Positions 1 to 7,694 of a stretch of 9,337 nt of DNA are shown here, piece by piece. Within the stretch, counting starts at the first letter, position 1. Each line of letters begins with the position of its first letter. The DNA lies in assembly GCA_002748225.1 (NCBI GenBank), contig PDRU01000068.1, positions 1 through 9,337 on the forward strand, in the 5' to 3' direction. The stretch comes from Spirochaetales bacterium. Lineage in GTDB: Bacteria > Spirochaetota > Spirochaetia > DSM-2461. The notes beneath the pieces are model-generated. The model had not been told where the DNA came from. It did not search any database and saw only the letters and a program-made list of their open reading frames with translations. Made by a program: the position numbers and the translations under genes.

Positions 1-684
1 ACGGTTGCCCGCTCGGGCTTTCTTTCCTACTTCTTTGCCCTTCTGGTTCCGTTTCTGCAGTATGTCTTTTTTCGGCAGAAACCGGGCTGGGGGAATTTTC
101 TGGGACTGCTGGTTGTTGTCTGGGGTTTCTCCTTTATTGTTGATCCGGCTTCCGGGCCGCTTTCTGCCGGAGAAATCAGTCCGTTCCGGGTAATGCATGT
201 GTTTAGAAACATTTCTTCGGGAGGAATGAACCGGGGTGATGTTTTTACTCTTATCGGAGCGGTTGGATACGCGTTCTATATTATTCTTGTAGACAGGGCT
301 GGCAGAATTTGCCGCTGGGGAACGCTGCTTTTTATACAAATGGCATTCTGCGGACTGGCGTCTTTGGCCGCGGCGCCTTTTGTTGAGACAGTTGTGCTTG
401 TTCCAGGCTGGCGGCTTGCCGGTGCTCTTGTATATCTTTCCGTTTTTGGAAGTATTGTCGCCCTGGGACTTATAAACCGGCATCAGAGGTTTCTGGAGCC
501 GCTGAGGGCCGTGCTGATTTACTCCATGGAACCCATTTTCGCGGCTGTTTTCGGCTGGCTTTTGCTGAAGAGCGGTATGTCCGTACGGGAAATAATTGGA
601 GCCGCGCTTATTCTGGGGGGAATTCTGGTTTCCGATATATGGGGAATAATGAGAAATTACAGGAAGAGGAAAGCCGGACTCTAA
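1..684 (+). CDS. EamA/DMT-family transporter, 5' end missing
   Basis: This is the C-terminal 227 residues of an inner-membrane transporter of the drug/metabolite transporter (EamA) superfamily, which typically exports or imports small metabolites; the substrate cannot be told. The frame is open to the window edge, so the true start lies upstream and the internal ATG at 193 is not the start. Hydrophobic segments are visible at about residues 6-24, 33-50, 81-97, 108-126, 138-157, 170-190 and 197-213. The first segment, with its LVPF motif followed by the RQKPGW turn, matches the end of the first EamA repeat. The last two (IYSMEPIFAAVFGWLLL, then IIGAALILGGILVSD) match the end of the second. The glutamate usually seen after the 'LLLG' stretch in EamA proteins is absent (LLLKSG). 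The protein ends in a basic tail (RNYRKRKAGL), as expected for a cytoplasmic C terminus. The next gene starts 7 bp after the stop, so the two are probably co-transcribed. Confidence 0.9.
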   Translation, partial: TVARSGFLSYFFALLVPFLQYVFFRQKPGWGNFLGLLVVVWGFSFIVDPASGPLSAGEISPFRVMHVFRNISSGGMNRGDVFTLIGAVGYAFYIILVDRAGRICRWGTLLFIQMAFCGLASLAAAPFVETVVLVPGWRLAGALVYLSVFGSIVALGLINRHQRFLEPLRAVLIYSMEPIFAAVFGWLLLKSGMSVREIIGAALILGGILVSDIWGIMRNYRKRKAGL

Positions 685-688
685 GGAG
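683..688 (+). promoter_or_regulatory. Ribosome binding site overlapping the transporter stop codon
   Basis: AAGGAG overlaps the TAA stop of the transporter gene (682-684) and precedes the TTG at 692 by only 3 bases. This spacing is short. It is nevertheless the only good Shine-Dalgarno match near the start of the following gene, which supports coupled translation. It is too far from the ATGs at 722 and 725 to serve them directly. Confidence 0.5.
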
Positions 689-691
689 TAA

Positions 692-2314
692 TTGGCCGTA
701 TTCTTTGTGCCGATAGTCGAAATGATGAATTCCAGTCCTTTTCCAAAACGGCTTCCGAAGCATCCGGCGTTCCTGCGTCTGTCCGAAACAGACCGCCGGC
801 TTCTTCTGCGCAGCGCTGAAATATGGAGTTGTCCGGCGGGAAGTGTAGTGTTTCATCCCGGAGATTCCGGAGAAGATTTGATACTTCTTCTGGAAGGGCA
901 GTTTGAAGAGGCGGAAAATTCGGGAGAAGGGCGCCGGTGGCTGGCCGGAGATATGTGGGGTGAAGAGCGTCTGTTACAGCCCTTCCCTGTGGAACGGGCT
1001 CTTAAAGCTCTGCAGCCCAGTATCTGGCTGCGCTGGCCCCGCAGTGTTTTGCTGTCCATGGCCGCCTCTTCCCGTTCTCTGGAAAAGTCGTTAGCCCCGG
1101 TGCGGGATGAAAAGGGACAAGTTGTTTCAGGTCTTCTGGAAGGCCTGCCTTCGGCGGGGGGAGCTTCGGGGGGCGTTTCAGCTTCCGGCCGGAGGAAACG
1201 TTCAGGCCGGATACGGCATCTGCACAGTTCCCTGCGGCAGGCATGGACGGGCGTTGTTTTATCGGCTGCCGCCTCAGCAGTGCTTTATTTTGTTAATGCC
1301 GCAGCAGAGGGGGAGGGCGCGGCGGCGTTTCTGCCTCTGCTCCCCGCGGCTTTGTTCTGCGGCTGGTTTCTGGTGTTTCTTGTGCAGAGAATTCTGACGG
1401 AATACATTATTGAACCGGATGCCGTCAGACTGCGGAGTTTTACATGGTCCCGGTTCGCTGTGGAAAGCCGCCGGGTTCCTTCCGACCGCATTCAGGGGGT
1501 GGCAGTAGAACGCAACGGTATAATACGCCGGTTATTGAATTACGGCACAGTCAGAGTAAAAACAGCCGCTTTGGACGGCGAACTGGTACTGAAGGATGTG
1601 GATGCGCCGGAAAAGCTGGCCGCGGAAATCCGTTCTCTCAGCCAGGCGGCTTCACGGCGCAGCGCGGGAAGGGATCAGGAGGCCATACGGCGCTCCCTGG
1701 AGCGTTCGGGGGCGGTTTCGGGCGGCCCGCGGCTTTTGCGTCCGGCAGAGCCTCTGCACTCTGCGGATTCACGCGGTAAGAAGAATGTTCTGCGTTTCCG
1801 CAAGAGCGGGGCCATTCTGTTTGGACGCCTGCTTCTTCCCCTTTTGTGCACGCTTCTTCCTCTGGCGGCGGCCTGCTGGCTGAGGGGCTGGTTTCAGAAC
1901 TGGATGCTGCTGATTTTATTGGTTCCCCTGTTTTGGATATGGTACCGTTTTGAAGACTGGCGGAATGACAGTTTCCGTGTGGAAGGCGCCTACGCGGTGG
2001 ATGTTTACCGTAAACCTCTGGGGCTGAAGGAGTCGCGCCGGCAGGTTGATCTGCTTTCTGTTCAGAACATCCGCACGGAGCAGAAGGGCGTGCTGTCGTT
2101 TCTGTTCCGTTTCGGCGATGTTATTCTGGTAACGGCTGGAGGAGCCTCTGATGCGGTTTTTGCCAGTGTGGCGCGTCCCTGGCAGGTGCAGGAGGCCCTT
2201 TTCCGGGCCCGTGAGGAAGCGTTAAGCCGCCGGGAAGAAAGCCGAAGACAGGAGCGGCAGGACGAACTGGTCCGCTTTGCCGCTGCTTTGGGACAGCTGA
2301 AAAAAGAAGACTGA
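692..2314 (+). CDS. Membrane protein: cyclic-nucleotide-binding domain plus tandem bacterial PH (bPH_2/DUF304-type) domains
   Basis: Residues about 27-135 read as a cyclic-nucleotide-binding fold: a PAGSVVFHPGDSGEDLILLLEG stretch, then GDMWGEERLL and ERA. G90-E91 and R102-A103 fall where the phosphate-binding cassette normally carries its ribose-binding Glu and phosphate-binding Arg, so ligand binding is plausible. A Gly/Ser/Arg-rich linker (about 136-180) follows. Two similar modules come next. The first has hydrophobic helices at about 185-204 and 212-232 and a PH-like domain at 234-318 (VPSDRIQGVAVERNG, LLNYGTVRVKTA). The second has helices at about 378-396 and 401-418, a DWRND motif at 422-426 and a PH-like domain to about 505 (RKPLGLKESRRQ, SVQNIR, FRFGDVILVTAGG). 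A charged, probably helical tail ends the protein. There is no DNA-binding domain, so it is not a Crp-type regulator. I infer a membrane-bound sensor or scaffold; its partner is unknown. The TTG start at 692 is uncertain; ATG at 722 or 725 would remove about 10 residues without touching a domain. Confidence 0.8.
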   Translation: MAVFFVPIVEMMNSSPFPKRLPKHPAFLRLSETDRRLLLRSAEIWSCPAGSVVFHPGDSGEDLILLLEGQFEEAENSGEGRRWLAGDMWGEERLLQPFPVERALKALQPSIWLRWPRSVLLSMAASSRSLEKSLAPVRDEKGQVVSGLLEGLPSAGGASGGVSASGRRKRSGRIRHLHSSLRQAWTGVVLSAAASAVLYFVNAAAEGEGAAAFLPLLPAALFCGWFLVFLVQRILTEYIIEPDAVRLRSFTWSRFAVESRRVPSDRIQGVAVERNGIIRRLLNYGTVRVKTAALDGELVLKDVDAPEKLAAEIRSLSQAASRRSAGRDQEAIRRSLERSGAVSGGPRLLRPAEPLHSADSRGKKNVLRFRKSGAILFGRLLLPLLCTLLPLAAACWLRGWFQNWMLLILLVPLFWIWYRFEDWRNDSFRVEGAYAVDVYRKPLGLKESRRQVDLLSVQNIRTEQKGVLSFLFRFGDVILVTAGGASDAVFASVARPWQVQEALFRAREEALSRREESRRQERQDELVRFAAALGQLKKED

Positions 2315-2357
2315 TTCTCTCTCAGAACGGGCCTCTTTTCTGCCGATCATCGAAGTA

Positions 2358-3938
2358 ATGAACACTATTCGACGATACAGTTTTGTTTGCTTAACGGTTT
2401 TTCTGATTGCCGGCATGGTATCGGCTTCTGAAGCCTGGTACCGGCAAATGGATATAGATGCCGGGGAACAGCTTTCCGGACGGCATCCGATCGGCAGCTC
2501 ACAGTCATCGGATATGAATGCCTACCGCTTTGTCTATGATGAAGCCGGGCGGCTGGTGGAAGTGGAATACAGTGTTTCAGGAAAGGCGCTGGCTGATCCG
2601 TTTTACGGAGTTCCTCGGATAGAAATAAGTTATGAAGACGGCTATGTGCTGCGGCGTTTTACCGATTCCCGCGGCCTGCCTGTTTCGAATGAAAACGGTG
2701 TATGGGCGCAGAGGGTGCGCCTGGATGCCGCGGGACAGGCAACAGGTGTTTTTAATTACGATAATTACGGAAATATTCTGGCTGACAGAAGCGGTGTAGC
2801 CCTGCGTCTCTGGGAAAATGATAAAAACGGCAGAAAAAAACTTGAGCGTTTTTTTGACGAAGCCGGCCGGCGCATTAGCGATTCCCGCGGTGTGGCCGAG
2901 GTGCGTTATGAATGGAGCAGCGGGGGATGGATGACCGGTCTGCGCTATTTTGATATGGCAGGTAACCCGGTAAGCGCAGCCGGAGAAGGAGTGCACAGTT
3001 ACGCCTGGAGCTGCACTTCCGAAGGCGACAGGATAACAGAGCAGCGGATGAATACGGAGGGAGAACCGGTCAATGCCGCCGATGGTTCAGCCGCTGTGGA
3101 ATGGGTGCGGGATGAGAGCGGACTGGTTCTTGAAGAACGCAGACTGAACTCGGAAGGAAAGCTCAGTCCCGACGCGGAAGGCGTTGCCCTCTACCGGCGT
3201 ACTTACGATGAAGCCGGAAATCTGAGCGGACAAAATCATTTTGATCCCGGCCGGCAGCCGGTTGCTGATATAGCCGGTGTGTATGCCTATAAATGGATTC
3301 ATTACCCTCAGGGAAACGAGCTGGAGCAGCTGAACCTGGACGCGGAGGGCAACTTGATACAGGACGACTCGGGTATGGCTTCCTACCGCTGGGAATATGA
3401 CGAGCGGGGACTTGTGGTTTCTTCCATTTCTTTTGGTACGGACGATCTTCCCAGGCAGGACCAGTGGGGCATTGCGCGTTACAAATATGTGTTTGATGAA
3501 AAACGGAATATGATTGAAGCGGCAGCTTATGCCGACTGGGAAAACCTGACCGCGGATACTACCGGTGTGGCTGTTTACCGCTGGACCTATAATGCGGCCG
3601 GTCAGAAAGTAATGGAAAGACATTTCAATTCAGCTGATGTGTTCTGTGAAGATAACGGAGGCATTGCCGAATTCCGCTGGACCTACAACGCTGAAGGTTT
3701 GAAAGAAGAGCAGCGTCAGTACGGGCTGTATGGACAGCTGCGCTCTGATCCGGAAGGAGTGGCTGTCTATGCCTGGAATTATGACGCTTACGGACGTGTT
3801 ACCGAACGGCGGCATTACGGCACAGACGAGCGCCCGGTGAATGATGTTTCCGGCGCGGCTCTGGCACGCTGGAGCTATGGGCGGGACGGCCGTCCGCTGA
3901 CCGTTGCCCGCTTTGATGTAAGGAATATTAACCGGTAA
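2358..3938 (+). CDS. Secreted protein made of 32-residue YD-like tandem repeats
   Basis: A clear signal peptide opens the 526-residue protein: basic n-region MNTIRR, hydrophobic core about residues 8-21, and likely signal peptidase I cleavage after SASEA (residue 26). There is no lipobox, since the only early Cys (C11) lies inside the core. Residues 54-526 are 14 full repeats and one partial repeat of 30-33 residues, mostly exactly 32, with a consensus like A-x-Y-R-W-x-Y-D-x-x-G-x-(x)7-8-[FY]-(x)4-P-V-x-D-x-x-G-V. The motif resembles RHS/YD repeats, but the period is longer than the roughly 20 residues of canonical RHS repeats, and there is no RHS core or C-terminal toxin. Such repeats usually build elongated beta-rich domains, so a periplasmic or cell-surface binding or structural role is a reasonable inference. 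The start has only a weak Shine-Dalgarno (GAAG). No promoter is evident in the 43-bp gap, so it may be read through from the gene upstream. The 3' end overlaps the converging DUF4340 gene by 11 bp. Confidence 0.85.
   Translation: MNTIRRYSFVCLTVFLIAGMVSASEAWYRQMDIDAGEQLSGRHPIGSSQSSDMNAYRFVYDEAGRLVEVEYSVSGKALADPFYGVPRIEISYEDGYVLRRFTDSRGLPVSNENGVWAQRVRLDAAGQATGVFNYDNYGNILADRSGVALRLWENDKNGRKKLERFFDEAGRRISDSRGVAEVRYEWSSGGWMTGLRYFDMAGNPVSAAGEGVHSYAWSCTSEGDRITEQRMNTEGEPVNAADGSAAVEWVRDESGLVLEERRLNSEGKLSPDAEGVALYRRTYDEAGNLSGQNHFDPGRQPVADIAGVYAYKWIHYPQGNELEQLNLDAEGNLIQDDSGMASYRWEYDERGLVVSSISFGTDDLPRQDQWGIARYKYVFDEKRNMIEAAAYADWENLTADTTGVAVYRWTYNAAGQKVMERHFNSADVFCEDNGGIAEFRWTYNAEGLKEEQRQYGLYGQLRSDPEGVAVYAWNYDAYGRVTERRHYGTDERPVNDVSGAALARWSYGRDGRPLTVARFDVRNINR
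2517..3935 (+). repeat. Array of 14 full and one partial 96-bp coding repeats
   Basis: The protein repeats begin at residues 54, 86, 116, 148, 180, 213, 245, 277, 309, 341, 373, 405, 437, 469 and 501 of the secreted protein. This gives a 96-bp DNA period except for units 2 (30 residues) and 5 (33 residues); the last unit is cut at 26 residues. Conserved positions are an aromatic/Arg/Trp strand at unit positions 3-7, Gly at 11, and Gly followed by Val or Ile at 31-32. DNA identity between units is low overall. The best local match is between units 12 and 13, where a CCGCTGGACCTA-type block recurs exactly 96 bp apart (3579 and 3675). The array is therefore old and diverged rather than freshly expanded. 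Confidence 0.85.
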
Positions 3939-5346
3939 GGGCTGCCAGGGCCTTCATGTCTTCAATAAAGCGTTCAACCTGATAGCGCCCGGCCAGAAAT
4001 TCAATAGGCTGATTTCCGGCATTAACCAGATAATACATTTTGTCGTAGGGCCAGAAGCGGACAACCATTTTTTCTACTCCCGGAGTGGAGTGTGTAACGG
4101 TTATACGGATTTCAGGCGCTTGTTTTTTGACCTGTTTTTCCGCCTGGCCTTCCCAGCGTATGCCAATGAACTTCTGGTAGAGGCTGGCAAAATCTTTCGG
4201 TTCTACCCTGGTATTGTTGATGGTGAACTGGTCGTCGTCAATATCATCCGGTTCACCGAATTCTTCCCGTTTGAGAACCCATGTCTGGTTTCCCTGTTCA
4301 ACCTTTATACGGGACATTTTGGTAATGGAACCCAGAAAGACAAATTTATTCAGCAGCCGGAAGGGATCCACCGTAATAAGTCCCACATCCTTTTCATCCA
4401 GAAGAAAGACGGAATCTTCCCTGTCTCCCAGCATGGCATAGCGCCGGCCCCGGCCGTCGGATGCTCCGATAATCAGCGAAAGCACACCGGAGTCGGAATC
4501 GACCATATACAGTTTATCAGCTGTTTCGGGATCCAGACCCAGCTGCGGATCTTCAGGATTCAGATCGTCCAGGTATTCTCTGGCTTCCAGCGGAAGGGGA
4601 TATTCTTCGTTGAGTATGGCGGCCAGTTCCGAGTTGTCCAGAGGATAGCGTCCCTGAAACGGGGCTACAATATCCAGAGTGGCCGGAAACATGGAGAAGG
4701 CGTGCGGCCGGCCGGCCGGTTCCGCCAGCATGCGGACATTGCCGTAGCGGTATGAGAAACCGGTAAGCTTCTGGGGCTGTACTGCCGGCAGGCTCATGTC
4801 CCGCAGGCTTTCCTTCTTTGTAAAAACGCTTTCAGCCGTCATGGAAGAAAGAAGCGCTATCTCCTGTGAGTCGGCTTTACGGGCAAAAAAGCCCGCGCCG
4901 CTGGGGCTTGGAATACCTATCTCTATAAGGGTTTCCCCGCCGTCTTTGTCTCTGAGGGTAACTGAGGCCCGGGGCGGACGCAGCCCGAAGTCTTTAAGAT
5001 CTTTTTTTGCGGCGTTCGGCTCCACCTGAGTGAACGAACGCATACGGGCCAGTGAGCGGACCAGCTGATAAACAGAGGAATCTTTTACGCGGAAATGTTC
5101 GGGAACATCGTCTATCAGCCACTCTGTGCCGTTATTGCTGTAAAGCTGCAAGGTGTCTTGAGGGCCGCGTTCCAGTATGACAGAACGGAGATCTTCCACC
5201 GGCACATCGCTCAGAATAATGGTCTTGTCCTGTTTTTCGGGAATTGTCTCTGATTCCTTGCCGGTTTTTTTTACAGCAATCAGCGCTGCCGCTGCGGCGG
5301 CCAGGGCGATAAGAGCTATAAAAAGACTGCGGTTTTTCCGGGTCAT
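3928..5346 (-). CDS. DUF4340 domain protein, last gene of the Gld-type ABC operon
   Basis: This is a 472-residue protein with one N-terminal membrane anchor (about residues 8-25, Ala/Leu/Ile-rich after MTRKNR) and a large domain that should lie outside the cytoplasm. Residues about 50-185 fit the DUF4340 pattern: WLIDD, DLKDFGLRPPRASVTL, an LIEIG strand, then LRDMSLP. A second similar section follows at about 259-465 (LGLDPETADKLYMV, LIIGASDGRGRRYAML, and a terminal MYYLVNAGNQPIEFLAGRYQVERF). Proteins of this family commonly sit beside GldG-like ABC genes and are thought to be part of the same complex; the biochemical role is unknown. The start is secure: AGGAGG at 5352-5357 lies 5 bases upstream, and the ATG overlaps the GldG stop as ATGA, giving coupled translation. 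The 3' end overlaps the repeat-protein gene on the other strand. Confidence 0.88.
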   Translation of the reverse strand: MTRKNRSLFIALIALAAAAAALIAVKKTGKESETIPEKQDKTIILSDVPVEDLRSVILERGPQDTLQLYSNNGTEWLIDDVPEHFRVKDSSVYQLVRSLARMRSFTQVEPNAAKKDLKDFGLRPPRASVTLRDKDGGETLIEIGIPSPSGAGFFARKADSQEIALLSSMTAESVFTKKESLRDMSLPAVQPQKLTGFSYRYGNVRMLAEPAGRPHAFSMFPATLDIVAPFQGRYPLDNSELAAILNEEYPLPLEAREYLDDLNPEDPQLGLDPETADKLYMVDSDSGVLSLIIGASDGRGRRYAMLGDREDSVFLLDEKDVGLITVDPFRLLNKFVFLGSITKMSRIKVEQGNQTWVLKREEFGEPDDIDDDQFTINNTRVEPKDFASLYQKFIGIRWEGQAEKQVKKQAPEIRITVTHSTPGVEKMVVRFWPYDKMYYLVNAGNQPIEFLAGRYQVERFIEDMKALAALTG

Positions 5347-6821
5347 CTGTGCCTCCTGCGGTAGAACACCATTACAGCGGCAATAATACAGGCCAGCGGA
5401 ATAATAATAATGGTAAGGCCGGCATAGATAATGCTGTTAACATTGCCGATGTTCAGCGGCAGGCGGAAGGTACTCTTGGAGGGCACGTTTATAACGGTTT
5501 CCTCTCCCACGGCCCAGTTGACCAGGCCGATAAGCAGATCCGCGTTGGCCTTTATTTTGCCCAGGTAGCCCAGGCCTTCCAGCGTGGACGCGCTGCCCAG
5601 CACGGCAATGGCTGCTCCTTCGTAGGCATAGGTATCCATATTGCGCTGGCGGACCGTGGCGGCCACATCAATCGGGCCTTTTTCATCTCCGGGAATAACG
5701 GCAGGATTTCCCGAAGCTTCGGACTGCAGATCCATGCGGATGCGGGAATCTTCAGAGCTTTGCAGTACCGGACGGTATTCCAGATTCTGCCGGCTTACGG
5801 CTGTCGGCTGAAAACCCAGGGATGCCTGGAATACAGGGTTCAGTTTGCCTTCCTTGAGAGGTTTGAGTATTTCATGGTCTGTAAAATAGGGCGCGAATAC
5901 AAAGGGGTTATCTCCAAACTCGGCAATAAGCCGGTTGGCCCGGGTTTCTATAACCAGCCCGGGGCGCACATCAATATTCCAGTTTTTCAGCAGATCAAAA
6001 AGCACCGGAAAAGATTCAGCGCTCAGATCCAGTGCTGCCAGCAGGGCGCCGCCGTTTTCCAGGTATTCGTTTATTTTATCGGCTTCAGCCTGACTGAGAT
6101 CCGAACGCGGGCCTATGAGTGTCAGCAGCGCGGTGTCTTCGGGAATGTCGGAGAGAACAAGGGAAATATCTGAAAGTACATAGTTGGACTGCGCCAGAGG
6201 CGCGCCGTAACCCAGGGCGGCAAGCGGCTTTTCCCTGTGGCCGGATATTTCATAAATTTTCGGAGTACGTCCGGTAGTAACATAGGCAATGGCCGATGTA
6301 AGCTGCTGCTCCGCCTTGAATCCCATATTCTGCGGACGTCCCTGGGCACCGTAACTGATGTCGTACATATTCATGGCCGGAATAATGCGGAACTGATTTC
6401 CACTGCTGACAATAAACGATCCCCGCGATGTTTTTTCTTCGCCTTCGGTGTATTTGGCCAGCAGTCCGGGGTTTCTGTCCGGGTCTATTACGGAAACGGA
6501 AATACTGGGTGAGCGGCGTTCATACTCCCTGACAGCTTCCATTAAATCTTCCGGCTCATTGCCGGGCTCAAAAAGGGCAATTATTTCAACCGGTTTTTCC
6601 AGCTTTTCAATAAATTCCAGGGAATCGCCGGTCAGACTGTAGAGTTTCTTCGGCGTCAGATCCGCCTTAACATCCAGTTCTCCGGCCAGAATGTTAAGAA
6701 TAATCAGTACCGCCAGGGCTGTAATGCTCATAAGGGCCGAGATACCGGCGTGGCGTGTACGGAAGTTGAAGTTCAGATATTTTTTCATAACGGAATTTTC
6801 TTTTGGTGATTTCTTGTTCAT
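5343..6821 (-). CDS. GldG-like ABC transporter auxiliary protein (ABC_transp_aux family)
   Basis: This is a 492-residue membrane protein with an N-terminal helix at about 29-47, a large presumed extracytoplasmic domain, and a C-terminal helix at about 463-486 followed by the basic end YRRRHR. Family marks are DLTPKKLYSLTGDS (54-67) just after the first helix, the PVEIIALF strand, YEISGHREKPL (190-200), the glycine-rich NEYLENGGALLAALD strand (251-265), and the late GSASTLEGLGY...NADLLIGLVNWAVGEE section (409-441). This matches the GldG/ABC-2 auxiliary family. In Flavobacterium, GldG works with GldF and GldA as an ABC transporter needed for gliding; in most other phyla the role is undefined. 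The start at 6821 has AGGAG at 6828-6832 with 6-base spacing, overlapping the TAG stop of the permease gene 9 bp upstream. An internal Met at residue 12 is a weaker alternative. Confidence 0.9.
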   Translation of the reverse strand: MNKKSPKENSVMKKYLNFNFRTRHAGISALMSITALAVLIILNILAGELDVKADLTPKKLYSLTGDSLEFIEKLEKPVEIIALFEPGNEPEDLMEAVREYERRSPSISVSVIDPDRNPGLLAKYTEGEEKTSRGSFIVSSGNQFRIIPAMNMYDISYGAQGRPQNMGFKAEQQLTSAIAYVTTGRTPKIYEISGHREKPLAALGYGAPLAQSNYVLSDISLVLSDIPEDTALLTLIGPRSDLSQAEADKINEYLENGGALLAALDLSAESFPVLFDLLKNWNIDVRPGLVIETRANRLIAEFGDNPFVFAPYFTDHEILKPLKEGKLNPVFQASLGFQPTAVSRQNLEYRPVLQSSEDSRIRMDLQSEASGNPAVIPGDEKGPIDVAATVRQRNMDTYAYEGAAIAVLGSASTLEGLGYLGKIKANADLLIGLVNWAVGEETVINVPSKSTFRLPLNIGNVNSIIYAGLTIIIIPLACIIAAVMVFYRRRHR

Positions 6822-6830
6822 TGCTCTCTC

Positions 6831-7694
6831 CTAGCTCCAGCGCCGCTTTTCCAGACCCTGCACCGTAAGAAACAGGAAAAATCCGGAGAAACTCAAATAA
6901 TAAACAACCGAATCGAGTCTTAAAATGCCCATAGCGAAAGAGCCGAAACGCCTTGTCAGCGATACCCAGACCAGACTCCGCCCTATGAGTCCGGAAAAAA
7001 GCCCTTTGTCGACAAACCACAGAACAAGCAGTACTACGGCAAAGATAATAAAAATAAGGGCCGTCAGAAACGGATTCCTTCCCGTTGAAAAAAGCCGGAA
7101 GAGGGCCAGAGCCATCAGAATGGCCACCCACACCAGGCCGGCGGTTTCGCTGGAGGGCATGTAGGGCTGAAGAAAATCAACAATAAAAGTAACAGTGAGA
7201 GCGCAGAATGTCAGAATGGCTGCTCCGACCGCACCTTCAGCGGCCTGTGATACAAAAACCCCAATGGCTATAAACGAGGCGCCGACAAGCAGAAAGCCGA
7301 AGTAGGTTCCGATGATCATGGACCAGTCGAGTTTTCCGTGAAAGCTCAGAAGCAGAGGGTAGATAAAAGTAACGGCTACCGTAATGAGAAACACGCAGAG
7401 AGCGGCAATATACTTACCCAGAACAATGCCCCAGAGATTAACAGGCGAGGTTAAAAGAAGCTGGTCGGTCTGAAAACGCTTTTCATCGGTAAAAATGCGC
7501 ATTGTCAGCAGCGGCACAACCAGAAGAAACAGGAAGATAAGTCCCCCCAGAAAACCCGAATACTGTGAATTCTGCGGGAAGACCAGCTGTAGTGAAAAAA
7601 GCAGACCGGAAATCAGCAGAAATACGGCCAGGAAAATCCAGCCGGCAGGCGTTAGAAAATATGTTTTGAGTTCTTTGCGTAAAAGGGCGAACAT
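6831..7694 (-). CDS. ABC-2 type permease, GldF-like
   Basis: This 287-residue polytopic membrane protein is the transmembrane subunit of the ABC transporter. Hydrophobic segments are visible at about 18-38, 48-65, 96-117, 129-149, 154-174, 186-201, 210-228 and 263-280. The stretch PLLTMRIFTDEKRFQTDQLLLTSPV (in the region 61-85) is the typical ABC-2 coupling segment after the second membrane span. The C terminus, with MGILRLDSVVYYLS and then LEKRRWS, matches the ends of GldF-like permeases. The length is normal for the family. The start ATG shares its A with the TGA stop of the ATPase gene (TGATG, 1-bp overlap), and AGGAGG at 7705-7710 lies 10 bases upstream. Translation is therefore probably coupled to the ATPase, which should energise this subunit. 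Confidence 0.92.
   Translation of the reverse strand: MFALLRKELKTYFLTPAGWIFLAVFLLISGLLFSLQLVFPQNSQYSGFLGGLIFLFLLVVPLLTMRIFTDEKRFQTDQLLLTSPVNLWGIVLGKYIAALCVFLITVAVTFIYPLLLSFHGKLDWSMIIGTYFGFLLVGASFIAIGVFVSQAAEGAVGAAILTFCALTVTFIVDFLQPYMPSSETAGLVWVAILMALALFRLFSTGRNPFLTALIFIIFAVVLLVLWFVDKGLFSGLIGRSLVWVSLTRRFGSFAMGILRLDSVVYYLSFSGFFLFLTVQGLEKRRWS

Noticed and set aside
692..1100. Crp/Fnr transcription factor
   Set aside because: The cyclic-nucleotide-binding fold is followed by membrane helices and PH domains, with no helix-turn-helix.
2323..2342. CAGAA/TTCTG inverted repeat after the cyclic-nucleotide/PH gene as a terminator
   Set aside because: The stem is only 5 bp, AT-rich, with a 10-base loop and no T-tract after it.
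3087..3623. A 178-codon minus-strand open frame inside the repeat gene
   Set aside because: The repeated DNA keeps the opposite strand open by its own periodicity; the translation shows no domain or start signal.
2517..3935. Polymorphic RHS toxin gene
   Set aside because: There is no RHS core, no DPxG-type cleavage motif and no C-terminal toxin domain or immunity gene; the repeat period is also wrong.
4703..4719. Run of alternating CCGG/GGCC in the DUF4340 gene
   Set aside because: It encodes an ordinary Ala-Gly-Arg-Pro stretch and looks like chance GC-rich coding sequence, not a regulatory repeat.
4090..4755. A 221-codon open frame on the plus strand opposite the DUF4340 gene
   Set aside because: It is a shadow frame; the composition reads as antisense of the real protein and no family motif is visible.
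5349..6173. A 274-codon open frame on the plus strand opposite the GldG-like gene
   Set aside because: It has no recognisable domain, no good ribosome binding site, and lies wholly inside a well-supported gene on the other strand.
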